A stretch of DNA of 64,000 nt, from assembly GCF_947166265.1 (NCBI RefSeq), contig NZ_CAMVDO010000017.1, positions 1 through 64,000 of the forward strand, read 5' to 3'. The notes under the pieces are model-generated. The model had not been told where the DNA came from. It worked only from the letters and a program-made list of their open reading frames with translations, and did not search any database. Below are positions 26,394-34,425 of this stretch, piece by piece; positions within the stretch are counted from its first letter, which is position 1; each line of letters begins with the position of its first letter. The DNA comes from an uncultured Fibrobacter sp. GTDB taxonomy: Bacteria; Fibrobacterota; Fibrobacteria; Fibrobacterales; Fibrobacteraceae. Made by a program: the position numbers and the translations under genes.

Positions 26394-26862
26394 ATGTCCA
26401 CAATTCTCCTCAAGAACATATACAAAGAAGGTGAATTGGACAAGGACTCAACTTGTAAGGAATATTTACAAGTTGCCCATGAAGGATGCAATGTGCTGAA
26501 ATTTGCTGCAATGCGTGCGAAGGGCGTGCAGGCAGTTGTTTATTCAGCGCGTATCACTCCGGAGTTCAGGGCGGCTGCGGATTTGCACAAAAAGCTGTAT
26601 CCCGGCCTGGATTTAAAGACAATGCGCACGATTCACGACCGCTTCTTGCTCGTCGACGACAAGGTGTATCACTTCGGAGCCTCTTTTATAAAATACGAAG
26701 GCCGAGAGCAGCGGCAATGCTTGCATTGACATTGCCGAGGCCAAGTATTTTGGCTCAAAGAGCAACGATATGGGCAACGAGATGACGGCGTTCAGCGTCT
26801 TGGACTTCGTTACCCCCGCAGAAGTCATCGAGAAAATCCAGGAGAGCATGGAGGGGCGGTGA
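26394..26862 (+). pseudogene. Relic of a RhuM-type gene fused to a PLD-like domain, frameshifted
   Basis: The first 30 residues (LLKNIYKEGELDKDSTCKEY) are the middle of the RhuM N-terminal domain, without its beginning. They join directly to NVLKFAAMRAKGVQAVVYSA and then MRTIHDRFLLVDDKVYHFGAS of a PLD-like domain. Near 26690-26697 the frame is lost. The remaining C-terminus (IDIAEAKYFGSKSND ... VTPAEVIEKIQES) continues in the next frame to a TGA at 26860. Two internal breaks and a missing start argue for a decayed gene. Confidence 0.65.
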
Positions 26863-26879
26863 AAAAGGAGTTTTTTTTG

Positions 26880-26921
26880 ATGAAAAATGGTGAAAAACCG
26901 CTAAAATCGCGTTTTTTTTGA
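26880..26921 (+). CDS. Possible 13-residue leader peptide before the second DUF4143 gene
   Basis: A short frame with AAAGGAG about 9 nt upstream of its ATG, ending where the first 34-bp-spaced repeat begins. It mirrors the position of the short frame at 24131 in front of the first DUF4143 gene. It is very short and may be chance. Confidence 0.2.
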   Translation: MKNGEKPLKSRFF

Positions 26922-27015
26922 ATTATTTCTTTGGAAAATATCAAAAAAACGGCGAATTATTTGTTTGGAAAATATCCGAAATTGACTATATTTTTCTTTG
27001 GAAAATGTCCGAAGG
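26921..27015 (+). repeat. Three phased direct repeats before the second DUF4143 gene
   Basis: TTGGAAAATRTC occurs at 26931, 26965 and 26998, spaced 34 and 33 bp. The first two units also share AATTATTT at their starts (26921 and 26955). The unit sequence is unrelated to the repeats before the first DUF4143 gene, but the spacing is the same. Confidence 0.8.
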
Positions 27016-27025
27016 CGGTTCTAGA

Positions 27026-28390
27026 ATGTATTTTGAGCGAAAAATTGACAGATTCTTGTTGGAATGGTCCAAGCAAAAAAGCCACAAGCCGCTGCTGCTA
27101 CGTGGGGCACGCCAAGTAGGGAAATCTAGTTCTGTTGAACACCTGGGTGAGCACTTCGAAAATTGCGTCAGCATCAATTTTGAAAAGAATCCGGAATACA
27201 AAGAGGTTTTTAACAAAAATCTGGATGTGAATAGAATCGTTGCTGAAATTTCCGCTATAAGTGCCAGGCCTATTATTCCTGGACGGACGCTCCTTTTTCT
27301 AGATGAGGTTCAGCTTTGCCCCGAAGCGATCATGTCGCTCCGTTTTTTCAAGGAGGATTTGCCCTGCTTGCATGTGATTGCCGCCGGATCACTGCTTGAA
27401 TTCGCCCTACAGGAACTCCCGACTTTTGGCGTGGGCCGCATCCATTCCATGTTCATGTACCCCATGACCTTTGACGAGTTCGCGCAGGCAAACGGTTTTG
27501 ACGAGCTTCTAAAAATCCGCGATCAGGCATCGAGCGATAAGCCGTTGCCGGAAACGATTCATAATAAATTCGTGGAACTTTTCAGAACCTACCTCATGGT
27601 GGGCGGAATGCCAGAAGTAGTCGCCAAATGGGTTGAAAGCAAGGACTATCTACAATGTCAATCTATCCAAGACGACATTCTGATTTCGTACAAAGATGAC
27701 TTTGCCAAATACAAGAAGAATGTCGACCCTACTTTACTCAGGGCTGCATTCCGAAGTGCGGCATTGCAAATCACAAAGAAATTCACGTATGCAAAGGTAG
27801 GGAACGGTTACAAAACAGAAAAAATCCGTGAAGCCATGCAGTTGCTTACCCTTGCGGGAATTGTCACTCCCGTAACACGTTCTGCAGCAAACGGCCTCCC
27901 TTTGGGGAGCGAAGCGAATCCGTCTTATCAAAAATACCTGCTTCTCGATTCCGGTTTGCAATTACGTTTAATGAATATGTCCCTTGGCGACATTTCCGAG
28001 ACTATCTCTGCAATTCTCACGGCAAGTGCCGCGGATCTTGTGAACAAGGGCTCGTTGGCAGAAATGGTTGCTGGGCTTGAACTTTTACGGAACAAGACGC
28101 CAAATATGCGGCACGAATTGTTCTATTGGACGCGGATGCAAAAGAATAGCCTGTCCGAAGTGGATTATGTGGATTCCCTTGGTGGGCATGTCATGCCTAT
28201 CGAGGTCAAGGCAGATACCCAGGGGGGCATGAAGAGCCTATGGAATATGATGCGCGAGAAAAATCTTTCGAACGCTTATCGTATTTCTCTTGAAAACTTA
28301 GGGCAATTCGACTACCATGATTCCGAAGCGGAAAATGCAATTCGCCACGTTCAAATATGTCCGCTTTACGCCATATCGCAGATAAAGTAG
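27026..28390 (+). CDS. DUF4143-family AAA ATPase (second copy)
   Basis: Paralogue of the ATPase at 24259-25617. The start at 27026 (MYFERKIDRFLLEW) is chosen because the frame upstream is made of the three leader repeats and is unlike any family member; AAGG lies about 12 nt upstream. Walker A is LRGARQVGKSS, Walker B LLFLDEVQLCP, and the C-terminal DUF4143 domain ends with PIEVKADTQGG. Residues between show MYPMTFDEFA and the family's VGGMPEVV. Function unknown; suggestions in the literature range from stress to phage-related roles, none demonstrable here. Confidence 0.85.
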   Translation: MYFERKIDRFLLEWSKQKSHKPLLLRGARQVGKSSSVEHLGEHFENCVSINFEKNPEYKEVFNKNLDVNRIVAEISAISARPIIPGRTLLFLDEVQLCPEAIMSLRFFKEDLPCLHVIAAGSLLEFALQELPTFGVGRIHSMFMYPMTFDEFAQANGFDELLKIRDQASSDKPLPETIHNKFVELFRTYLMVGGMPEVVAKWVESKDYLQCQSIQDDILISYKDDFAKYKKNVDPTLLRAAFRSAALQITKKFTYAKVGNGYKTEKIREAMQLLTLAGIVTPVTRSAANGLPLGSEANPSYQKYLLLDSGLQLRLMNMSLGDISETISAILTASAADLVNKGSLAEMVAGLELLRNKTPNMRHELFYWTRMQKNSLSEVDYVDSLGGHVMPIEVKADTQGGMKSLWNMMREKNLSNAYRISLENLGQFDYHDSEAENAIRHVQICPLYAISQIK

Positions 28391-28411
28391 AATTGGTTGA
28401 GCAAAAGTTCT

Positions 28412-28567
28412 TTAAGGAGCCCCAAACCCTTCCAAAACCTTGTACAGCAGGGCGTACTGGGTCTTTGCTTCGGTGTCGGAGAGGTTCACGCAGCTAGCCA
28501 TGGACTTGGGGACGCTCGCGGCTTTGCGCTTGAGCGATTCGCCTTCGGCGGTGAGGCTTACGGAAAA
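28412..28567 (-). pseudogene. C-terminal fragment of a MarR/OhrR-like regulator
   Basis: On the minus strand the frame reads VSLTAEGESLKRKAASVP then DTEAKTQYALLYKVLEGF and ends at TAA (28414-28412). This is the dimerisation end of MarR-family regulators. An in-frame stop at 28570-28568 lies just before it and the DNA-binding domain is absent. Confidence 0.55.
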
Positions 28568-28628
28568 TTACCAAAAGTCAATAGTTTTAAGAAAAAAATT
28601 TCTTAAAGGCCGTTTTTTACAAAAAAAA

Positions 28629-28654
28629 GCCACCCGAGGTGTTTCCCGGGCGGC
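28629..28654 (-). terminator. Terminator of the beta-helix enzyme gene
   Basis: An 8-bp stem with one G-U pair (28629-28636 with 28647-28654), followed on the minus strand by eight or more T residues. Confidence 0.85.
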
Positions 28655-28674
28655 TGCTCAACAAAGAGTAAATT

Positions 28675-31296
28675 TTACTTGAGTTGTACGCGGAGGGTCT
28701 TGCCTGCGCTGCGCACCAGGTAGATTCCCTTCGCAAGGCCCGCCTGCTTCAGGGTTTCCGTAAGCGAAACGCCTGCGCGGTTACTTACGATCCCCACAAG
28801 GCGGCCACTTGCATTGAACACCTTCAGGGAACGTTCCGTGTTCGGCACAAAGTTCACACTGTAGGCGCGGAGAGCCGTGGTGCTGAGTTCCGATTCGGTG
28901 AGTGCGAACTGGATCCAGTCCATGTTCACGTAGCTGCCGGTAAATTGGATTCGCAGCACATGGTCGCCCTTTTCAAGTTCAGCCGTTTCGCCTTGGACAA
29001 AGCCGTAAGTATTCCAGTCTTCGCCCTGCGGCACCACGACCGTATCGGTAATGGCCTTACCATCGAGGAACAAGCGGAAGCTGCCGCCTTCGAGGCCTGT
29101 CGCCACGTTGGCGCGGAACACGTACTTGCTAGCAAGAATCACGTTCACGGAGTATTCCACCCATTCACCCGCCTGGGTGTAACCGATGGCATAGCCCTTG
29201 CAATCCTGGGTCATGGCAGAATCGGCGCAACCAAGGCCAACGACATCCACGCCGTCTTCGCGGTAAACATTACCTTCATTCACGAAATCCTTGTCGTAGA
29301 AGGACACACTCTGTCCACCTTCGTCGTAATCTTCGGCCTGAATGGCCCCCGGAATGCTGAACTGAACCGTATACGGAGCCTGTTCCACGGCACCGCTAAA
29401 GTCGGCAAGCGGAATTTCCTTAATGTCACGGATATAGCGGAAATCTTTCTCGATACCGGCGTTATTCACAACATCAGCGCTGTAATAGTCACCGGACTGC
29501 TGTATGGTATTCTGCCCCGCCTGATTCTGGCCCACGCCTGCAGGGGAATTCTTGAACACGTTTTCCTTCACGGTAAAGCCGCTGGAGCCTTCGTCCAGGT
29601 AAATGGGCACGTTCCAGTAGTCGGCCCACTTGGATGTTCCGTTATCGTGGATGTAGTTGTGCTGGATTTCGCTACCGGTCCCCTGGTTAGAGAGGGTGTA
29701 AATCGGGCCAGAGTCGCAAAGCAAACGGGAAATATGGTGAATTTCGTTCCAGTTCACATGGTTATTGGTCATGGCAGTCTGCTGCTTTGTCCAGCCAAAC
29801 CCAATGGAAATACCGGAGTAATAAGTGTAAGAGACTTCGTTATGTTCGATCACCACATAGCGGGGGTAACCGGCGCCAATACCTACAGCACCCTGATGCT
29901 CATTCGTCACGTTGGTGACCAGGTTGTTCTTGACCGTATCGCGGGTACTGATTTCTTCCTTGTCGGACGGATTGTAGGCGATATGAATTTCGGTAGTGGA
30001 GTCCTGATAGAACTTGCCGAGCATAATGCCTGCAGCGCCGATTTCGAAAAAGGCGTTACCCTGGATCATGTCGTCATTGGTACCAGAAACAAAGTCGAGG
30101 CCCGTAGCCGCAATCTGCGAGAACACGTTGCCCTGCACCAAGAAGTGGTGCGCATTTTCGACGCGGAACGCCGCATCGGGGCGCCACAGCAAGAACTTGT
30201 TGCTATTCAGCTTTTCCCAGTTGCCGCGACCAGGATCCGCAAGCACGTCCACATTGAAGTTTGCTGCCTGCAAATCCAAGAAACCTTCATCGCTCGGGCG
30301 TGTATAGTTAGAATGGGCAAAGGTCAGGCCTTCGAAAGCCATATAGCCCACTTTGTTCTTGGTATCTTTACCCAAAACGCTGAACAAAGTATTGAGGCGG
30401 GGAGCAACCACGTGGGCCGTCGCCATGCTTTCGCCGGAACGGGGCTTATAGTAAAGCACATGTTCCTTTTCATCCAGATACCATTCACCCGGAGCGTCAA
30501 TCAAGTCGTAGGAATTTTCGAGATAGAAAACCTGCTGCTTGGGAGGATTGCTCGCGAAGGCTTCGCCAAGCATCGGGTATGCGCGGTGGAACAGTTTGGT
30601 GCGTTCAGGATCCTTGGGAATGAGCTTTGCCGTACCGCCGTTCACCTGGGCCTTTTCCAAGCGCAAGATGTTTTCGGACCAGGCGATCATCAAGTGGATT
30701 TCGACATCTTCGATGTTCTTGATATTCTTGATGTAGTCGGCGGAGACATCGAAGGCGCGGCCCGAAGAGTCTACCTTTGTGAGGCGCACGAAGTCGTGGT
30801 CGAAACCGCCGTTGCCCTTTTCGTTTGCGGCAATCACGTTGGGGAAACAGGCACGAACCGCCTTGCGGTTGTTCACGTAAAGCTGGCGGAAACGACCGTC
30901 CACACCTTCGGCTTTCCAGATGTTGTTCGCCTCGTCGTGAATGGTCCAGCCGGTAATGCCCATACCGCCGGTAATCAAGGGCCTTTCGCCATCGGCCGCT
31001 TTATAACGCACGTAGAGGCCGTCCTTACCACCGTCACGTTCGTCAAAGTTGATTGTTGCGGGGAGCGCGTAGGTGCCTTCGCGAAGAATGACTTCGATGT
31101 CGCCGGTCATGGTGCCGTTAATGGCGCGCACGGCTTTTTGCGCCTGCGTAATCGTCTTGAACGGAGCATCTTTTGTACCCTTGTTAGAGTCGCTTCCGCT
31201 CGGAGACACATAGAAAGTCGCCTGGGTGGCAGCCACAGCAGCCCCGGCAAAAGCCAGGGAGCAGCCAAAAGCAATTGAAAGAATCCTTGTATCCAT
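28675..31296 (-). CDS. Secreted right-handed beta-helix glycosidase (GH141-like) with CBM6
   Basis: Probable xylan or fucose-acting glycosidase. The ATG at 31296 is preferred over one 15 bases upstream because GAGG precedes it by 8 nt and a clean signal peptide (about 1-23) then follows. The catalytic part (about 25-620) starts with FYVSPSGSDSNKGTKDAPFK and shows the beta-helix pattern (NNHVNWNEIHHI, GSEIQHNYIHDNG, FTVKENVFKNS). ITGWTIHDE and RQLYVNNRKAVRA point to GH141 rather than GH120, but a motif-level call is not certain. A CBM6 (GAIQAEDYDEGGQ ... YVNMDWIQF) covers about 645-790, followed by the shared tail. Its own operator and promoter lie upstream. Confidence 0.75.
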   Translation of the reverse strand: MDTRILSIAFGCSLAFAGAAVAATQATFYVSPSGSDSNKGTKDAPFKTITQAQKAVRAINGTMTGDIEVILREGTYALPATINFDERDGGKDGLYVRYKAADGERPLITGGMGITGWTIHDEANNIWKAEGVDGRFRQLYVNNRKAVRACFPNVIAANEKGNGGFDHDFVRLTKVDSSGRAFDVSADYIKNIKNIEDVEIHLMIAWSENILRLEKAQVNGGTAKLIPKDPERTKLFHRAYPMLGEAFASNPPKQQVFYLENSYDLIDAPGEWYLDEKEHVLYYKPRSGESMATAHVVAPRLNTLFSVLGKDTKNKVGYMAFEGLTFAHSNYTRPSDEGFLDLQAANFNVDVLADPGRGNWEKLNSNKFLLWRPDAAFRVENAHHFLVQGNVFSQIAATGLDFVSGTNDDMIQGNAFFEIGAAGIMLGKFYQDSTTEIHIAYNPSDKEEISTRDTVKNNLVTNVTNEHQGAVGIGAGYPRYVVIEHNEVSYTYYSGISIGFGWTKQQTAMTNNHVNWNEIHHISRLLCDSGPIYTLSNQGTGSEIQHNYIHDNGTSKWADYWNVPIYLDEGSSGFTVKENVFKNSPAGVGQNQAGQNTIQQSGDYYSADVVNNAGIEKDFRYIRDIKEIPLADFSGAVEQAPYTVQFSIPGAIQAEDYDEGGQSVSFYDKDFVNEGNVYREDGVDVVGLGCADSAMTQDCKGYAIGYTQAGEWVEYSVNVILASKYVFRANVATGLEGGSFRLFLDGKAITDTVVVPQGEDWNTYGFVQGETAELEKGDHVLRIQFTGSYVNMDWIQFALTESELSTTALRAYSVNFVPNTERSLKVFNASGRLVGIVSNRAGVSLTETLKQAGLAKGIYLVRSAGKTLRVQLK

Positions 31297-31345
31297 AGAA
31301 AAACCTCGCATCCGTTTACAAAATTATCTTTTAAAAGCAAAAAAA

Positions 31346-31366
31346 GAACTCCCGGGAAGGGAGTTC
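31346..31366 (-). terminator. Terminator of the GH5 gene
   Basis: A perfect 8-bp stem (gaactccc / gggagttc) with a 5-nt loop; the minus strand continues with TTTTTTTGC. Confidence 0.85.
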
Positions 31367-31368
31367 GT

Positions 31369-31385
31369 GTTGACAAGTTGTCAAT
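31369..31385. promoter_or_regulatory. Xylan-gene palindrome, beta-helix enzyme copy
   Basis: The sequence gttgacaagttgtcaat. Its centre (31377) is 54 bp from the near edge of the GATAAT box (31328-31323) of the gene starting at 31296. Confidence 0.7.
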
Positions 31386-31388
31386 GGC

Positions 31389-33131
31389 TCAGCGCACCTG
31401 GATTCGGCGGGTAACGCCCGCACCGCGCACCATGTATACGCCGTTTGCAAAACCTGCCGCCTTGAGGGATGCTTCGATAGATGCAGCGGCCGGCCCTTGC
31501 GAGTTCACATTCCCCAGAAACTTGCCGGTCATACTGAACACCTTGAGTGTTTCGGAACACAGGCGGGAAAGATGTACTTCGCGAGAGACGGGTCGTGATT
31601 CAATACGCGTCGTATTCGGATCCGTAAACTGCAGCCAGTCTATGTTCACATAGGCACCCGTAATCAAGATGCGGAGAACATGTTCGCCCTTCTCCAACTT
31701 GACGGTACCGACTTCAATTTCCTTATAGACTTTCCAGGTCGTATCAATTTTCGCCACCTTGATAGAATCGGTAATTGCCTTTCCATCCATAAACAGCTGG
31801 AAGCCCGCCGTTTCGGAAGCAGTCGCGACGTTCGCCGTCAACGTAAGTTCAGTGTCAGATTCCACATTCACGCTGTATTCCAGCCATTCGCCCGCCTGCG
31901 TGTAACCCACGGCAAAGCCTTTGCAGGAAACCGTCCCGCAAGCCGCATCGTCTATCGACTCGATATCCACGGCATCTTCGCGGTAGGCCTTGCCCTGATT
32001 TTCGGAGTCCTTATCGTAGAAGGTAAAGCGGTTTCCACCTACGTCGTAATTTTCCGCCTCGATCTTGCCCGGAATTACGGCAATTTTTCCCTCATAAGCT
32101 TCGCGTTCCGGCGGGTCCGTTTCGACGGTATCGGCCCAGGCCTTATGCATACGGTCAACACCCGACTGGTTCACGATTTCAAGCTTGATATTCGCGCCTT
32201 CGCCGCTGCGCTTTGTCATGCTGTACCAGTCGCCATCGCGGAGTCCCGGCCAGTAGAAGCTACCCATTTCCCATTCGTGCAGCTGATCAGACATGCCGCG
32301 AATGTAGGCCATGAAGTAGTTCGTCGGAGTAGAATTATAGTCCATGGTTTCGTAATGCACTCCAGCCTTGTCGCCAGGGCTCATCGCGCCACCCCATTCC
32401 GTACACACGGTGCGGTCGGCATACTTGCCCACCTTGTACTTAAAGCTATTTCGCCAACCTTCTTCGGTATTGATGCTCATATTCCAGAAAGTGTATTCAT
32501 GAACCGCAAAAAGGCAACCTTCAAAGCGCGGGTCATCGGCAATGTCGGGCACGTTCTGCGCCATCCCCGTACCATCGAGCAAGATATGGTCGCGTGGCAC
32601 ATTCGGGAACTTTTCAAGCCACTCTGCATAAAGGTTGCGCAGTTGGTCTTTGGTGTACATGTGCGGTTCGTTGAAAATTTCAAAGTAGGCATTCGGATGG
32701 TCGCCGTACTTTTCGACGAGCCTACTCCACATTTTCCACCAATCGTCCATATTCTTCGGGCCGGACGGCTGCGAAGGGCCCCAATAGCCCATCACCAGGC
32801 GACCATGTTCCAGCGCCACATCCAACGCCCCCGAATACATTTCGAAAGCGGTCAAAATCGTCGGTTCGTTCACCGGCATACGCACGCTGTTCGTACCCAG
32901 TAATTCCTGGAACTGCCCGATCACACGTTCAGCCACCACCGACGCGGACTCGTAATTATCGGCAAGGCTGAGGCCCGAAAGCACCAACACCTCAGAAACA
33001 AAATTGTCGCGTTTATCGGCCCAGTTCACGCCACGGAACTGACTCGTGACGGCAAAGGAATTTACCGTCGAAATGGCCATAGCAGCCAAAACACCACAGG
33101 CAATATGCCTGATCTTGAAACCAAACCTCAT
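31389..33131 (-). CDS. Secreted GH5 glycanase with CBM6
   Basis: GH5 retaining enzyme; cellulose, mannan, xyloglucan or xylan are all possible substrates for the family. A signal peptide covers about residues 1-27. The barrel has FRGVNW near the start, acid/base Glu155 in FEIFNEPH and nucleophile Glu245 in TVCTEWGG. A CBM6 (GKIEAENYDVGG ... YVNIDWLQF) covers about 355-505, followed by the shared tail (LKVFSMTGKFLG ... GVYMVRG). It lies directly upstream of the beta-helix gene, but a terminator and a separate promoter lie between. It is under the same predicted operator as the xylanases, so a role in heteroxylan breakdown is inferred. Confidence 0.88.
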   Translation of the reverse strand: MRFGFKIRHIACGVLAAMAISTVNSFAVTSQFRGVNWADKRDNFVSEVLVLSGLSLADNYESASVVAERVIGQFQELLGTNSVRMPVNEPTILTAFEMYSGALDVALEHGRLVMGYWGPSQPSGPKNMDDWWKMWSRLVEKYGDHPNAYFEIFNEPHMYTKDQLRNLYAEWLEKFPNVPRDHILLDGTGMAQNVPDIADDPRFEGCLFAVHEYTFWNMSINTEEGWRNSFKYKVGKYADRTVCTEWGGAMSPGDKAGVHYETMDYNSTPTNYFMAYIRGMSDQLHEWEMGSFYWPGLRDGDWYSMTKRSGEGANIKLEIVNQSGVDRMHKAWADTVETDPPEREAYEGKIAVIPGKIEAENYDVGGNRFTFYDKDSENQGKAYREDAVDIESIDDAACGTVSCKGFAVGYTQAGEWLEYSVNVESDTELTLTANVATASETAGFQLFMDGKAITDSIKVAKIDTTWKVYKEIEVGTVKLEKGEHVLRILITGAYVNIDWLQFTDPNTTRIESRPVSREVHLSRLCSETLKVFSMTGKFLGNVNSQGPAAASIEASLKAAGFANGVYMVRGAGVTRRIQVR

Positions 33132-33198
33132 AAGAACACCATTCCTTACTCTAAGCGCTCACTCCAATATGAAAATTACCTTTTATAATGCAAAAAGG

Positions 33199-33216
33199 AA
33201 CTCCCCAAAAGGAGTT
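33199..33216 (-). terminator. Terminator of the lipoprotein gene
   Basis: A 6-bp stem (aactcc / ggagtt) with a 6-nt loop, followed on the minus strand by CCTTTTTG. Confidence 0.65.
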
Positions 33217-33219
33217 ACT

Positions 33220-33236
33220 GTGGATAAGATGTCAAT
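33220..33236. promoter_or_regulatory. Xylan-gene palindrome, GH5 copy
   Basis: The sequence gtggataagatgtcaat. Its centre (33228) is 53 bp from the near edge of the -10-like GGTAAT (33180-33175) of the GH5 gene. Confidence 0.65.
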
Positions 33237-33247
33237 AGTTCGGCCCT

Positions 33248-33784
33248 TTAGAATTTTTCATTCACTTGTTTACAAACATCCACTAAATATTCTGCAATTT
33301 CACTAAAAGTTAGGTCCGCTAAATAAAGCTCTTTCGGATAATCCCCCTCAATTGAATTTTCCATACACGTAATACTAACTTCATATTCTAAATCTTTGAC
33401 ACTAGATTTCAATTTATCGCATTCAGAATCGATATAACTCGATGAGCATCCCATATACGATATCGACATCAGTACACTATTTCCACTTTGTTGGAGAGAT
33501 GACTTAACTCCACATCCATCTATAAATCGGCCTTCAACATACACCTTATTAGAATTCCACCTAAGATAGGTACGGTAATCCGTACTTACGGAACATATTT
33601 TTCCTGAAGTGACATCATCGAAATTATTCTGCTCCTGAGAACTCCATTCTGAGCCATTTCTTCCGTATTCAATGCTATTTGTTCCAAAACCGGCATCAGC
33701 TTCACTATCACCATAGCCGCTACAGGCATTCAACGTTATGAATGCGTTCACGGCAATAAAAAGGAATGTAATTCGACTAATCAT
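33248..33784 (-). CDS. Hypothetical lipoprotein
   Basis: Not recognised. The ATG at 33784 is supported by AAGGAG 4 nt upstream and gives a lipoprotein signal with the lipobox LNAC near residue 20. The mature part (about 158 residues) contains several Cys residues (likely disulfides) and no known domain. It starts 1 nt after the stop of the DNA glycosylase gene, so it is translated from the same transcript. A surface or periplasmic location is inferred. Confidence 0.7.
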   Translation of the reverse strand: MISRITFLFIAVNAFITLNACSGYGDSEADAGFGTNSIEYGRNGSEWSSQEQNNFDDVTSGKICSVSTDYRTYLRWNSNKVYVEGRFIDGCGVKSSLQQSGNSVLMSISYMGCSSSYIDSECDKLKSSVKDLEYEVSITCMENSIEGDYPKELYLADLTFSEIAEYLVDVCKQVNEKF

Positions 33785-33785
33785 C

Positions 33786-34352
33786 TTACTCCTTGGTTTG
33801 ATATAAAACATTTTTCCAATCTTCAATCAACTGTTCCAGCGATTTTTTCTTATTCAATCCAGAAGAGCTCGGTAGATACGGGAGAAAATTTATCTGACGA
33901 GAAAACAGCTCCGTATTCATCTTTTCTTGATATTTCTTAGAAAAAATCTTTGAGGCTTTTTTCCCATTAAACGCGACAGTCTTAATATTAGGATTGTTTT
34001 TTATAAAATCCCTTATAGATTCATAATCGAAAGTCGCATTCTTTATGTTTTTATCATCACTATTTTTGCGATTTGCCGTTTTACAAACGTCCCACAAGGC
34101 GATGCGAGTCGATTTTAACAAATCAGACTTTTCAGCATTAGAAAAAGACGCTTTGCTATTTTGATTCTGTAAAGACGCAATTATCTTCCAGAACCTATTG
34201 CTTGGACTACAATAGTATTGGGGTGTACCATATTCATCGGCACTCTTTATTTTTTCGTTCACCTCGAGAGTTTTATCCCCCGGGAGCGATCCCAATATCA
34301 GGATTTCGGAATCTTCGTTAACGATCGCTTCGAGTCTATTTTTTGTTTTCAT
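33786..34352 (-). CDS. Hypoxanthine/uracil-type DNA glycosylase
   Basis: Base-excision repair enzyme of the DNA-deoxyinosine glycosylase group in the uracil-DNA glycosylase superfamily. The ATG at 34352 has AAGGAG 6 nt upstream; the longer frame upstream is a shadow of the FISUMP gene. Motifs are ILGSLPGDKTLE near the N-terminus, QYYCSPSNRFWKIIA, AFNGKKA and LPSSSGLN near the C-terminus. The protein is 188 residues, normal for the family. In the family the first motif is usually QYYGHPRN, so the CSPSN variant may alter activity. It follows a FISUMP gene by 73 bp. Confidence 0.8.
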   Translation of the reverse strand: MKTKNRLEAIVNEDSEILILGSLPGDKTLEVNEKIKSADEYGTPQYYCSPSNRFWKIIASLQNQNSKASFSNAEKSDLLKSTRIALWDVCKTANRKNSDDKNIKNATFDYESIRDFIKNNPNIKTVAFNGKKASKIFSKKYQEKMNTELFSRQINFLPYLPSSSGLNKKKSLEQLIEDWKNVLYQTKE

Positions 34353-34425
34353 AGAATTCTCCTTTTTTAGAGTTGAGTATTGAAACGTTTTTTTAGTCTT
34401 TAAGACAATGGATGGCACAAGTGGC

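Noticed and set aside
24165-27015. Short regularly spaced repeats as CRISPR arrays
   Set aside because: Only three copies per site, repeat cores of about 11-12 bp, no cas genes, and the last copy abuts a start codon.
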